A stretch of 64,000 nucleotides of DNA from Pseudomonas delhiensis (lineage in GTDB: Bacteria > Pseudomonadota > Gammaproteobacteria > Pseudomonadales > Pseudomonadaceae): the NCBI RefSeq assembly GCF_900187975.1, contig NZ_FZPC01000018.1, positions 99,781 through 163,780 on the forward strand. Reading direction: 5' to 3'. The notes below the pieces were generated by a model that did no database searches, was not told the DNA's origin, and worked only from the letters and a program-made list of their open reading frames with translations. The position numbers and the translations under genes are program-made. How positions within the stretch are numbered: position 1 is the first letter of the stretch; each line of letters opens with the position of its first letter. Shown in pieces: positions 50,714 to 59,980 of the stretch.

Positions 50714-51561
50714 ACGGTCGAACCCGTGGTCGGATGCTGCACCAGGCGCTCGACGAAGAACTCCAGGTGCCCGCGCGGGTTGGCCGGCAGCGGCCAGCTG
50801 TCGACTTTCTGGGCGATGGCGCGGAAGGCCAGCGAGGCCTTGCTGCGCGGGAAGGCTTCATACACCGAGCGCTGCTTCTGCACGGCCTTGCGCACCGACT
50901 CGTCGTAGGGGATGGCGCCGACGTACTGCAGCGCCACGTCGAGGAAGCGGTCGGTGACCTTGGTCAGCTTGGCGAACAGGTTGCGCCCTTCCTGCGGGCT
51001 GTGCGCCATGTTCGCCAGCACGCGGAAGCGCGTCATGCCGTAGTCGCGGTTCAGCAGCTTGATCAGTGCGTAGGCATCGGTGATCGAGGTCGGTTCGTCG
51101 CAGACCACCAGCAGCACTTCCTGGGCCGCGCGGACGAAGCTGACCACCGAATCGCCGATGCCGGCAGCAGTGTCCACCAGCAGCACGTCGATGTTCTCGC
51201 TGATGTCGCTGAAGGCCTGGATCAGCCCGGCGTGCTGCATGGGCGAGAGCTGCACCATGCTCTGCGTGCCCGAGGCCGCCGGGACGATGCGGATGCCGCC
51301 GGGGCCCTGGAGGATCACGTCACGCAGGTCGCATTCGCCTTCGATGACGTCGGCCAGGGTGCGCTTGGGCGAAAGCCCCAGCAGCACGTCGACGTTGGCC
51401 AGGCCGAGGTCGGCGTCCAGCAGCATGACGCGGCGGCCGAGGTCGGCCAGCGCCATCGCCAGGTTCACCGAGACGTTGGTCTTGCCGACGCCACCCTTGC
51501 CACCGGTGACCGCGATTACCTGAACGGGATGCATACCCATAGTCTTACCTTGTCTCTTCAT
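50710..51561 (-). CDS. fleN: Flagellar number regulator FleN (FlhG)
   Basis: 283-aa MinD-like ATPase that restrains the master regulator FleQ and limits flagellar number. Deviant Walker A KGGVGKTN near residue 20, LLDADLGLANVD near 46, and VDTAAGIGD near 128. I chose the ATG at 51561 (preceded by GGGGACG); the longer in-frame extension to 51615 is unlike the family. A 127-nt gap follows flhF and shows no gene. Confidence 0.96.
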   Translation of the reverse strand: MKRQGKTMGMHPVQVIAVTGGKGGVGKTNVSVNLAMALADLGRRVMLLDADLGLANVDVLLGLSPKRTLADVIEGECDLRDVILQGPGGIRIVPAASGTQSMVQLSPMQHAGLIQAFSDISENIDVLLVDTAAGIGDSVVSFVRAAQEVLLVVCDEPTSITDAYALIKLLNRDYGMTRFRVLANMAHSPQEGRNLFAKLTKVTDRFLDVALQYVGAIPYDESVRKAVQKQRSVYEAFPRSKASLAFRAIAQKVDSWPLPANPRGHLEFFVERLVQHPTTGSTV

Positions 51562-51688
51562 CGTCCCCGGCGCGGTGGGCGCCTGGGTCTGCCGGTCGCG
51601 GTGCTCTCCCGCCACCAGCGCTTACGGATCTGCTCGAGCATCCGTATCCGCCTGGAACCCCCGCGTGCGGGGGCGCCCCTGGAATCCG

Positions 51689-52993
51689 TCAGCCGACGTG
51701 TCGCGCCGGCTGCTGATAGAGGCCGGCGAACATGCCGGCCATGGTGTCCTCGCATGGCTCCTCGGGAGCCTGCAGGCTGACCGCGCGGCTGACCAGCTGG
51801 TGCGCGCGCGCCACCTGCAGATCATCCGGAATTCGCGGCCCGTCCGCCAGATAGGCAACCGGCATGCGTTGTGCTATCACCAGCGCCAGGGCCTCGCCCA
51901 GGCTGCCCGCCTCGTCCAGCTTGGTCAGTATGCAACCGGCCAGGCCGCAGCTGCGATAGGCATGCCAGGCGGCCTTGAGCACCTGGCTCTGGCTGGTCGC
52001 GGCCAGCACCAGGTAATTCTTCACGCTCAGGCTCTGCGCCGCCAGGGCCTCGAGCTGCATGCGCAGCGCCGGGTCGCTGGCCGGCAGGCCGGCGGTGTCG
52101 ATCAGCACCAGGCGCTTGCCCGCCAGCGGCGCCATGGCCTGCAGCAGCGACTGGCCGGGGTCGACCAGGGTCACCGGCACGTTGAGGATGCGGCCCAGGG
52201 ACTTGATCTGCTCCTGGGCGCCCAGGCGGAAGCTGTCCATGCTGACCAGCGCCAGGTTGTGCGCACCGTACTTGAGGACGTAGCGCGCCGCCAGCTTGGC
52301 CAGGGTGGTGGTCTTGCCCATGCCGGCCGGGCCGACCAGGGCGATCACCCCGCCCTGCTCCAGCAGGTCGGCGTCGGGGGTGCGGATCGAGCGCGCCAGG
52401 TGGGCCAGGAGCATGCGCCAGGCCTGCTTGGGGTCGACGATCGAGGCCACGCGCTCGAGCAGCTGGCGGCCCAGGTCCGCCGGCATGCCCATGCGCTGCA
52501 GGCGGCGCCACAGGCCGGCCTGCTTCGGGCGCTGGTGCTGCAGCTGGCTCCAGGCGATGGAGCCCAGCTGCACTTCGAGCAGCTCGCGCAGGCCGTTGAG
52601 TTCGAAGCGCATGGCGTCCAGCGCCTGCTGGCTGACGGCGGCCGGCGCGGCGGCGGGCGCCGGGGCGGCCATGGCCTCGGCCAGGCTCGGGCGTTTGGCC
52701 GGCTCGGCGCCGTACAATTGACGGTCCTTGCGCGCGGTGGCGGCGGCGCGCACCGGGCTGTCCAGCTCGGCGCGGGCCTGGGCGATGCGCTGCTGGGTCT
52801 GGCGCAGCTCGGCCTCCAGCGCCGGGTTCGGCTTGCTGGCCGCTGCCGGTGGCTGGTAGTCCAGCGCCGCGGTCAGCTCGACACCGCCGGCGACCCGGCG
52901 GTTGCCGATGATGGCGGCATCCGCGCCCAGCTCGTCACGGACCAGTTTCATGGCCTGACGCATATCGGCGGCGAAGAAGCGTTTAACCTGCAT
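51689..52993 (-). CDS. flhF: Flagellar placement GTPase FlhF
   Basis: 434-aa SRP-type GTPase that places the flagellum at the pole. An N-terminal basic domain (about 1-150, with a low-complexity Ala/Gln stretch) precedes the NG domain. G1 GPAGMGKTTT near residue 227, SMDSFRLGAQEQI near 255, DTAGLPASD near 301 and TKLDEAGSLG near 360 are the expected motifs. 11 nt after flhA. Confidence 0.96.
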   Translation of the reverse strand: MQVKRFFAADMRQAMKLVRDELGADAAIIGNRRVAGGVELTAALDYQPPAAASKPNPALEAELRQTQQRIAQARAELDSPVRAAATARKDRQLYGAEPAKRPSLAEAMAAPAPAAAPAAVSQQALDAMRFELNGLRELLEVQLGSIAWSQLQHQRPKQAGLWRRLQRMGMPADLGRQLLERVASIVDPKQAWRMLLAHLARSIRTPDADLLEQGGVIALVGPAGMGKTTTLAKLAARYVLKYGAHNLALVSMDSFRLGAQEQIKSLGRILNVPVTLVDPGQSLLQAMAPLAGKRLVLIDTAGLPASDPALRMQLEALAAQSLSVKNYLVLAATSQSQVLKAAWHAYRSCGLAGCILTKLDEAGSLGEALALVIAQRMPVAYLADGPRIPDDLQVARAHQLVSRAVSLQAPEEPCEDTMAGMFAGLYQQPARHVG

Positions 52994-53004
52994 GGCGCTG
53001 TCCT

Positions 53005-55113
53005 TCAGTTCTGTCCAACGGTGGCGACGATGGTGACTTGCTTGTTATCCGGAATTTCCTGGTAGGCCAGCACGCTCATGCTCGGCACCGCCATCCGCGC
53101 GAAACGCGACATCATCGCGCGGATCGGCCCGGCCACCAGCAGGATCGCCGGCTTGCCGAGCATTTCCTGGCGCTGTGCGGTCTCGACCAGCGAGCGCTGC
53201 AGTTTTTCCGCCATGCCCGGCTCCAGCAGAATGCCGTCTTCCGAACCTTGCCCGGCCTTCTGCATGCTGTTCAGCAAGATCTGTTCCAACCTGGGCTCGA
53301 GGGTGATCACAGGCAGCTCCGGCTCTAGTCCCACGATGCCTTGGACGATTGCGCGGCTCAGCGCCACCCGTACCGCGGCCACCATGGCGGCGGGATCTTG
53401 ACTCTTGGCGGCAACGTTGGCGATGGCCTCGGCGATGGTGCGGATGTCACGCACCGGCACCTGCTCCTGCAGCAGGTTCTGCAGGACCTTGAGCAGGGTG
53501 GACAGGGAAATCAGCCCCGGAACCAGCTCTTCCGCCAGCTTCGGCGAGGTCTTGGCCAGCAGCTGCAGCAGTTGCTGGACTTCCTCGTGGCCGAGCAGCT
53601 CGTGGGCATGCTTGTGCAGCACCTGGTTGAGGTGGGTGGCGACCACGGTGCTGGCGTCCACCACGGTGTAGCCCAGGGACTGCGCCTGGTCGCGCTGGCC
53701 GGGCTCGATCCACACGGCTTCCAGGCCGAAGGCCGGGTCCTTGCCGGCGATGCCGTTGAGGGTGCCGAAGACCTGGCCGGGGTTGATCGCCAGCTCGCGG
53801 TCCGGGTAGATCTCCGCCTCCGCCACGCTGACGCCCATGAGCGTCAAGCGATAGGCGTTGGGCAGCAGGTCGAGGTTGTCGCGGATGTGCACCGAGGGCA
53901 TCAGGAAGCCCATGTCCTGGGACAGCTTCTTGCGCACGCCCTTGATCCGCGCCAGCAGCTGGCCGCCCTGGTTGCGGTCCACCAGCGGGATCAGCCGGTA
54001 GCCGACCTCCAGGCCGACCATGTCCACCGGGGTCACGTCGTCCCAGCCCAGCTCCTTGGTTTCCTGGGCGCGCTGGGCCGGCAGCAGTTCCTGCTGGCGC
54101 TGGGTTTCCTGGACCTCGGCCTGGGCCGCCTTGCGCTGGCGCTGGACGATCAGCCAGGCGCCGCCGGCGGCCACCGCGCCGAGGCCGATGAAGGAGACGT
54201 GGGGCATGCCCGGGACCAGGCCCATGGCGATGAGGATGGCGGCGGAGATGGCCAGGGCCTTGGGCGAGGCGAACATCTGCCGGTTGACCTGCTGGCCCAT
54301 GTCCTCGGAGCTGGAGACGCGGGTCACCATGATCGCCGCGGCGGTGGACAGCAGCAGCGACGGCAGCTGCGCCACCAGGCCGTCGCCGATGGTCAGCAGG
54401 GCGTAGACCTTGCCGGCGTCGCCGAAGGACATGGAATGCTGGATCACGCCGATCAGGTTGATGAAGAGGATCAGCAGGCCGGCGACGGCGTCGCCGCGGA
54501 CGAACTTGCTGGCACCGTCCATGGAGCCGTAGAAGTCGGCCTCCTGGGCCACCTCGGCGCGGCGTTTCTTGGCCTCGGCCTGCTCGATGAGGCCGGCGTT
54601 GAGGTCGGCGTCGATGGCCATCTGCTTGCCGGGCATGGCGTCCAGGGTGAAACGCGCGCTCACTTCGGAGATGCGCCCGGCGCCCTTGGTGACCACCACG
54701 AAGTTGATGATCATGAGGATCGCGAAGACCACGATGCCGACCACGTAGTTGCCGCCGATCACCACCTCGCCGAAGGCCTGGATCACCTTGCCGGCGGCGG
54801 CGTGGCCATCGTGGCCGTGGAGCAGCACCACGCGGGTGGAGGCGACGTTCAGCGCCAGGCGCAGCAGGGTGGCGACCAGCAGGATGGTCGGGAACACGGC
54901 GAAGTCCAGCGGGCGCAGGGCGTACACGCAGACCAGCAGGACGACGATGGACAGGGCGATGTTGAAGGTGAAGAGCACGTCCAGCAGGAACGGCGGGATC
55001 GGCAGGGTCATCATGCCCAGCATCGCCAGCAGCAGCAGCGGCACACCCAGGTTGCCGCGGCCCAGCCCGGCCAGGTTGCTGCGCACTGTTCCGATCAATT
55101 GCGTACGATCCAC
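53005..55113 (-). CDS. flhA: Flagellar export gate protein FlhA
   Basis: 702-aa inner-membrane protein of the flagellar type III export gate. About eight helices in the first 330 residues, with the FHIPEP-family core (e.g. GKQMAIDADLNAGLI near 200), then a large cytoplasmic domain that docks chaperone-substrate complexes. The start is a GTG at 55113 preceded by GGGGAG. First of the flhA-flhF-fleN-fliA genes, with a sigma-54-type promoter upstream. Confidence 0.98.
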   Translation of the reverse strand: MDRTQLIGTVRSNLAGLGRGNLGVPLLLLAMLGMMTLPIPPFLLDVLFTFNIALSIVVLLVCVYALRPLDFAVFPTILLVATLLRLALNVASTRVVLLHGHDGHAAAGKVIQAFGEVVIGGNYVVGIVVFAILMIINFVVVTKGAGRISEVSARFTLDAMPGKQMAIDADLNAGLIEQAEAKKRRAEVAQEADFYGSMDGASKFVRGDAVAGLLILFINLIGVIQHSMSFGDAGKVYALLTIGDGLVAQLPSLLLSTAAAIMVTRVSSSEDMGQQVNRQMFASPKALAISAAILIAMGLVPGMPHVSFIGLGAVAAGGAWLIVQRQRKAAQAEVQETQRQQELLPAQRAQETKELGWDDVTPVDMVGLEVGYRLIPLVDRNQGGQLLARIKGVRKKLSQDMGFLMPSVHIRDNLDLLPNAYRLTLMGVSVAEAEIYPDRELAINPGQVFGTLNGIAGKDPAFGLEAVWIEPGQRDQAQSLGYTVVDASTVVATHLNQVLHKHAHELLGHEEVQQLLQLLAKTSPKLAEELVPGLISLSTLLKVLQNLLQEQVPVRDIRTIAEAIANVAAKSQDPAAMVAAVRVALSRAIVQGIVGLEPELPVITLEPRLEQILLNSMQKAGQGSEDGILLEPGMAEKLQRSLVETAQRQEMLGKPAILLVAGPIRAMMSRFARMAVPSMSVLAYQEIPDNKQVTIVATVGQN

Positions 55114-55176
55114 CCCGAACTCCCCTGCCCTGGTACAACAAACTTTTGACGCCGACGGTGCCGGCGCAAGGGTATC

Positions 55177-55193
55177 TGCAGGAAGCGTTCCAA
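55177..55193 (-). promoter_or_regulatory. Sigma-54 promoter of flhA
   Basis: On the minus strand TTGGAACGCTTCCTGCA keeps the invariant GG-N10-GC spacing of -24/-12 promoters and most of the TTGGCACG..TTGCA consensus. It is 63 nt before the flhA GTG. In P. aeruginosa the flhA operon is FleQ- and RpoN-dependent, which agrees. A start site near 55165 is predicted. Confidence 0.7.
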
Positions 55194-55306
55194 CTTTTCC
55201 GGAGCCAGGTGTGGCGCGGATTTCCGACGAAATCCCGGGGGGCGGCCAAGGCCAACGGCGGGAGTGGCGACGTAGCCAGGAGTATCAGGATGGCTGCGGA
55301 TTTTCC

Positions 55307-55495
55307 GGCCGCTCAGGACAGCCCCCTCTCCCGCTTGCGGGAGAGGGTTGGGGAGAGGGCGCTCTAAAGCCCAGCACCTAAAGTCCCCTGCAAACCCCGT
55401 TCGCGAGCAAGCTCGCTCCTACGAAAAGCACCTCGGCAGCGCTTCCTTGTAGGAGCGCGCCCTGCGCGCGATTCGCGGGCAGGGCCCGCTCCTAC
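55307..55495. repeat. Intergenic mosaic of palindromic repeats, cluster 3
   Basis: Lies between the flhA promoter and the RND gene terminator. Contains the CCCTCTCCCG/CGGGAGAGGG hairpin element in the opposite orientation to clusters 1 and 2 (55307-55376, stem 55324-55347), TTCGCGAGC..CTCCTAC (55400-55422) and a 47-nt GTAGGAGCGCGCC..CTCCTAC element (55449-55495). No gene. Confidence 0.82.
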
Positions 55496-55537
55496 ACTTC
55501 CGGGTAGCCGGGGTGATGGGTTCGTCGCCCCGGCAAG

Positions 55538-55567
55538 CAAAAAAACCGCGGCCGAAGCCGCGGTTTT
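55538..55567 (-). terminator. Intrinsic terminator of the RND exporter gene
   Basis: 11-bp stem AAAACCGCGGC / GCCGCGGTTTT with a 4-nt loop and a T-run on the minus strand (A-run 55538-55545 on the plus strand). It lies 17 nt past the stop codon of the RND exporter gene. Confidence 0.9.
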
Positions 55568-55583
55568 CTGGGTCACGCCAGGA

Positions 55584-57965
55584 TCAGTGGACCAGGATCG
55601 AGGCCTTCTTCGCCCGGACCTTCTCCGGGTTGATCAGGAAGCGGGCCAGGGCCGGCAGCAGCCAGAGCGCGCCGAACATGTTCCACAGCAGCATGAAGGT
55701 CAGCATCAGGCCCATGTCGGCCTGGAACTTGATGGCCGAGAAGATCCAGGTGGCCACGCCGATGGCCAGGCACAGGCCGGTGAACAGCACGGCCTTGCCG
55801 GTGGACTTCAGGGTCTCGTAGTAGGCCTCCTGCAGCGACAGGCCCTGGCGCAGGAACGACTCCAGGCGGGTGTAGATGTAGATCCCGTAGTCCACGCCGA
55901 TGCCCACGCCGAGCGCGATCACCGGCAGCGTCGCCACCTTGACGCCGATGCCGAGGGTGGCCATCAGCGCGTTGCCCAGCACCGAGGTGAGGATCAGCGG
56001 CAGGACGATGCAGAGGGTCGCGGCGAAGGAGCGGAAGGTGATCATGCACATGACCGCCACGCAGATGTAGACCAGCACCAGGATGATCAGCTCGGACTGC
56101 TTGATCACCTCGTTGGTGGCCGCCTCGATGCCGGCGTTGCCCGCGGCCAGCTTGAACTTCAGGTCATCCTTCTCGTGCTCGGCGGCGAACTCCTGCACGG
56201 CATGCACGGCGCGGTCGAGGGTCTCGGCCTTGTGGTCGTTGAGGAACACCAGCAGGGGCGCCAGCGAGCAGCTGCTGTTGTACAGGCCGTCGGCGCGGCT
56301 GATGGAGTTGTTCAGCACGTCCTTGTTGCGCGACAGGGTCTCCCACTTCAGGTTGCCCTCGTTCATGCCCTTGATCACCTGCTTGGACACGGTGACCAGG
56401 GAGATGGCCGACTGCACGCCCTCGGTGTTCTCCAGCTTCCACGACAGCTCGTCGATGGCCTGCAGCGTCTGGTGCGCGGAGCAACCCTCGGCCGCCGACT
56501 CGACCATCACCACCAGCACGTCGGAGCTGGTGGAGTAGTTGCGGATGATGAAGTCGTTGTCCTGGTTGTAGCGCGAGTCCGGGCGCAGCTCCGGGGCGCC
56601 CTGGTCGAGGTCGCCGATCTTCAGGTGATGGCCCTGCCAGAGGCCGCCGGCGAACATCACCAGGGCGATCAGGATGGAGATGGGCGCCACCTTGGAACTG
56701 GCGAAGTTGGACAGCAGGCGCCAGAACGGATGCTCGCGCACCGCGTCCTTCTTGCTGCGCTCCACCGCGCGCTTGCTGATGCCGATGTAGGAGATCGCCA
56801 CCGGCAGCAGGATCAGGTTGGTGAAGACGATCACCGCCACGCCGATGGAGGCGCCGATGGCCAGCTCGCGGATCACCCCGATGTCGATCACCAGCAGGGT
56901 GATGAAGCCCACGGCGTCGGCCAGGATGGCGATCATGCCCGGCAGGAACAGCTGGCGGAAGGTGCGCCGCGCGGCCAGCAGCGGGGTTTCCGCGTCACTG
57001 GACTGCAGGGCGATGCCGTTGATCTTCTGCACCCCGTGGGAAATGCCGATGGCGAAGATCAGGAAGGGCACCAGCATCGAGTACGGGTCCAGCCCGAAGC
57101 CGATGCAATGCAGCAGGCCGAGCTGCCAGATCACCGCCACCAGGGTGGTGGACAGCACGGCGATGGTCGAGCGCACGCACTTGGTGAACCACAGCAGCAG
57201 CACCAGGGTGATGACGAAGCAGATGCCGAAGAAGCCGACCACCATCAGCAGGCCGTCGATCAGGTCGCCGACCTTCTTGGCGAAGCCGACGATGTGGATC
57301 TTCACGTTGGGGTTCTGCACCTGGTACTTGTCGCGGATCTTCTCTTCCAGCTCATGGGAGAACTGGCGGTAGTCCAGCTTCAGCAGCTTGCTCTGGTCCT
57401 TGGCGTCGGGGTAGACCTCCAGCAGCGGCACGTCGACGATGCTGGACTTGAAGTTGTTCGCCACCAGGCGGCCGATCTGCCCGGACTTGAGCACGTTGTC
57501 GCGCAGCTTCTCCAGGGCCTTGGCCGAACCGTCGTAGGTCTGCGGGATGACCTCGCCGCCGGCGAAGCCTTCCTCGGTCACCTCGGTCCAGCGCACGCTG
57601 GGGCTCCACAGCGACTTCAGGCCGGAACGGTCGACGCCGGGGATGTAGAACACCTCGTCATGGATCTGCCGCAGGGTGTCCATGTACTCCTTGGTGAAGA
57701 TGTCGCCGTTCACCGCTTCCACCGAGATGCGCACGGTGTTGCCCAGGTTGGCCAGGTCGTTGACGTGGGCCAGCATGTTCTGGATGAACGGGTGCTTGAG
57801 CGGGATCATCTTCTCGAAGCTGGTGGACGGCCGCACCTGGGTCGCCTGGAAGGCGAGGAACAGGGTCGCCAGCAGGCAGAGGACGATCACGATCGGGCGG
57901 TTGTTGAAGATCAGGCGCTCGAGCAGGGTCGCCTTGTCCTGGTGATGCGAATTGACTGCGTTCAT
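55584..57965 (-). CDS. RND superfamily (MMPL-type) exporter
   Basis: 793-aa inner-membrane protein with about 12 helices in two halves, each with a large periplasmic loop, typical of MMPL/HpnN-type RND exporters that move lipids or hydrophobic compounds. The mid-protein LVPFLIFAIGISHGVQKING and the later ALGVGIGVDYGIYIYTRLE near 690 are family segments. I chose the ATG at 57965 (GGGGAA upstream); an ATG at 57983 overlaps the previous stop but lacks a ribosome-binding site. It forms an operon with the YCF48-type gene before it; in other pseudomonads this pair often sits with DUF1302/DUF1329 genes, absent here. Confidence 0.9.
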   Translation of the reverse strand: MNAVNSHHQDKATLLERLIFNNRPIVIVLCLLATLFLAFQATQVRPSTSFEKMIPLKHPFIQNMLAHVNDLANLGNTVRISVEAVNGDIFTKEYMDTLRQIHDEVFYIPGVDRSGLKSLWSPSVRWTEVTEEGFAGGEVIPQTYDGSAKALEKLRDNVLKSGQIGRLVANNFKSSIVDVPLLEVYPDAKDQSKLLKLDYRQFSHELEEKIRDKYQVQNPNVKIHIVGFAKKVGDLIDGLLMVVGFFGICFVITLVLLLWFTKCVRSTIAVLSTTLVAVIWQLGLLHCIGFGLDPYSMLVPFLIFAIGISHGVQKINGIALQSSDAETPLLAARRTFRQLFLPGMIAILADAVGFITLLVIDIGVIRELAIGASIGVAVIVFTNLILLPVAISYIGISKRAVERSKKDAVREHPFWRLLSNFASSKVAPISILIALVMFAGGLWQGHHLKIGDLDQGAPELRPDSRYNQDNDFIIRNYSTSSDVLVVMVESAAEGCSAHQTLQAIDELSWKLENTEGVQSAISLVTVSKQVIKGMNEGNLKWETLSRNKDVLNNSISRADGLYNSSCSLAPLLVFLNDHKAETLDRAVHAVQEFAAEHEKDDLKFKLAAGNAGIEAATNEVIKQSELIILVLVYICVAVMCMITFRSFAATLCIVLPLILTSVLGNALMATLGIGVKVATLPVIALGVGIGVDYGIYIYTRLESFLRQGLSLQEAYYETLKSTGKAVLFTGLCLAIGVATWIFSAIKFQADMGLMLTFMLLWNMFGALWLLPALARFLINPEKVRAKKASILVH

Positions 57966-57979
57966 GGGGCTTCCCCGGC

Positions 57980-59080
57980 TCATTGTTGTTCTGTCAGCTC
58001 GGCGCCGGTCGCCGAAGCCAGGTGGATGCCGCCCTGGCCGACCAGCACCAGGTTGCCGTCGCCGGCCGCGCCGACCCCGGCCAGCGCCAGGCGGTCGGGC
58101 CGGTTGAAGATGTTGAAGGTGCGGCCGTCGTCCTTGCTCACCAGCACGCTGCCGCTGTTGCCGACCACGGCGATGCTGCCGTCGGGCAGCAGCGAGCCTT
58201 CGGCCAGGCCGAACTCCAGCACGCCGTCACCGGCGATGGGCAGCGCCACCTGTTGCCAGGTGTCGCCGAAATCGGTGGAGCGGAACAGGTGCCCGCGCAG
58301 GCCATAGATGAGCACGGTGCCGGGCTGGGCGGTGCCGACGGCGCCGAACAGCGAACCCTCGTAGGGGCCCTGCAGTTTCTCCCAGGTCTGGCCCCAGTCC
58401 TTCGAGCGGAACAGGCTGCCGGACTCGCCCACCACCAGCAGGCCGGAATCCTTCACCGCGGCGATGCCGTTGAGGTGGAACTGGTCCTCGTTGTCCAGGC
58501 GCTCGCTGACGTCTTCCCAGCTCTTGCCGCCGTCGCGGGTTTCCAGCATGGCGCCGTAGGCGCCCACGGCCAGGCCGTGGCTCTCGTCCTGGAACCACAC
58601 GTCCAGCAGCGGCGCCTCGCGCTTGAGGTCCTCGAACTGGCGCGTCCAGGTGGCGCCGGCGTCCTCGCTGACGAGAATCTGCGCGTCGTGGCCGACCGCC
58701 CAGCCCTTCTTGTCGTTGACGAAGAACACCGCGGTCAGCAACTGGCGGGTGGGCACCTTGGCCTGGATCCAGTTCTTGCCGTTGTCGTCGGAATAGAGGA
58801 TGTGCCCGCGATCACCGACCGCCACCAGGCGCTTGCCGGCGTGGCTGACGCTCAGCAGCAGGCTGCTGGGGGCCTTGGCCGAGGCGATGGCATAGCCATC
58901 GGTGTCGCTGGCCGGCGCATCCGCCGCGCTGGCGTGCAGCGGAACGGCCGCCAGCCACAGCAGCGAGAACGCGCCGAGCAGCGAAAGCGATTTGCGCAGG
59001 GGGGACGGGGAAGCGGAAACCGAGGGCCCGGACGAACGCACGGACAGCTCGCCGGTGGCGTGCCGCAGATGCTCACGCAT
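57980..59080 (-). CDS. YCF48-type beta-propeller periplasmic protein
   Basis: 366-aa protein. A 28-residue polar N-terminus precedes a hydrophobic signal (about 30-50, ending HASAAD). The rest is made of repeats of the form G..G.I..S.D.G..W (DNGKNW, DAGATW, DGGKSW, WGQTWEK, FGDTWQ), as in YCF48/BNR beta-propellers. YCF48 assists photosystem assembly in plants; the bacterial paralogues next to RND exporters are of unknown function. It probably assists the exporter encoded 15 nt downstream (inference). Confidence 0.88.
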   Translation of the reverse strand: MREHLRHATGELSVRSSGPSVSASPSPLRKSLSLLGAFSLLWLAAVPLHASAADAPASDTDGYAIASAKAPSSLLLSVSHAGKRLVAVGDRGHILYSDDNGKNWIQAKVPTRQLLTAVFFVNDKKGWAVGHDAQILVSEDAGATWTRQFEDLKREAPLLDVWFQDESHGLAVGAYGAMLETRDGGKSWEDVSERLDNEDQFHLNGIAAVKDSGLLVVGESGSLFRSKDWGQTWEKLQGPYEGSLFGAVGTAQPGTVLIYGLRGHLFRSTDFGDTWQQVALPIAGDGVLEFGLAEGSLLPDGSIAVVGNSGSVLVSKDDGRTFNIFNRPDRLALAGVGAAGDGNLVLVGQGGIHLASATGAELTEQQ

Positions 59081-59343
59081 ATAGCCTTACCTCTTTGTTT
59101 TTATTGCAGGCGGATAGGGAGTGGTCGTTATATGCCAGCCTTTCTGCAGCCTGACAATTAAAGGCACGTTATCTTTTGTTAAGCGCGGCGGGACTCATCC
59201 AAAAGGACTAGGGAAAGCTGCAGCCCAGTCACCACGCGGCTTCCAGCGGACACGAAAAAAGATACCGACGGTAACACTCCGGGTATTTGCGGGTACCTGG
59301 ACGCGTCCGGGGAAACACTCGGGAACCTGCGGTGCGGATATGT

Positions 59344-59741
59344 GCAGGAGCGGACTCCGTCCGCGATCCGCGCGGGAATCTCCGGCTATCGCGGACAAAG
59401 TCCGCTCCTACGACCGTGCTTCCCTGGAATTGTAGGAGCGGGCCCTGCCCGCGATTTCGCGCGCAGGGCGCGCTCCTACAGGGGAATGGCGCGGGTGGGG
59501 CGGCGTAGGAGCGAATCTCATCCGCGATCCGCGCCGGAATCTCCGGCTATCGCGGACGAAGTCCGCTCCTACGGCCGTGCTTCCCTGGAATTGTAGGAGC
59601 GGGCCCTGCCCGCGATTTCGCGCGCAGGGCGCGCTCCTACAGGGGAATGGCGCGGGTGGGGCGGCGTAGGAGCGGATCTCATCCGCGATCCGCGCCGGAA
59701 TCTCCGGCTATCGCGGACGAAGTCCGCTCCTACGGCCGTGC
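59344..59741. repeat. 161-bp tandem repeat array, 2.5 copies
   Basis: Unit starts at 59344, 59505 and 59666 (exact 161-nt period; the third copy stops after about 76 nt). Each unit contains GTAGGAGCG..ATCCGCGATCCGCG, a GGACGAAGTCCGCTCCTAC arm, and the 48-nt GTAGGAGCGGGC..CTCCTAC palindrome (59432-59479, 59593-59640). The copies differ at only a few positions (e.g. GACTCCG/AATCTCA/GATCTCA near the start). No gene; lies upstream of the YCF48-type gene. Confidence 0.9.
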
Positions 59742-59747
59742 CCGAGC

Positions 59748-59893
59748 GTAGGGCGAATAACCGTTCGCGGTTATCCGCCGCCGGCCGGAACACCGATGCC
59801 CGGGACAATTGGCGGATAACGCCGTAGGCGTTATGCGCCCTACGTTGGAAGGGGTAGCGCAGGATGGGTTGAGCGAAGCGATACCCATCCTGC
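59748..59893. repeat. Intergenic mosaic of palindromic repeats, cluster 4
   Basis: Continues directly from the tandem array. GTAGGGCGAATAACC..TCCGCC (59748-59779) and the inverse GGCGGATAACG..GCCCTAC (59811-59843) form an inverted pair. They are followed by GCAGGATGGGTTGAGCGAAG..CCTGC (59859-59893), related to the element at 30309-30340. The rest of the 59081-59980 gap shows no gene. Confidence 0.85.
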
Positions 59894-59923
59894 GAAGAGC
59901 ACCTCGGCGCAAATCCACGGGCG

Positions 59924-59961
59924 AAAAAAAAGTGTTACCGGCAAGGCCGATAACACTTTTT
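59924..59961 (-). terminator. Intrinsic terminator of pepN
   Basis: 15-bp stem AAAAGTGTTACCGGC / GCCGATAACACTTTT with one mismatch and a 3-nt loop, followed on the minus strand by eight T. It lies about 20 nt past the pepN stop codon. Confidence 0.88.
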
Positions 59962-59980
59962 CCGCCAGCTGCGCGCAGCG

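Noticed and set aside
53341..55149. 602-codon plus-strand frame opposite flhA
   Set aside because: Antisense artefact; flhA is intact and conserved in length.
59121..59596. Small plus-strand frames in the repeat-rich gap at 59.1-59.6 kb
   Set aside because: They translate the tandem REP units (SPAIADKVRSY-type peptides repeated in other gaps), not genes.
59344..59741. CRISPR array
   Set aside because: The units are 161 bp long and contiguous with no unique spacers; palindromic REP content explains them.
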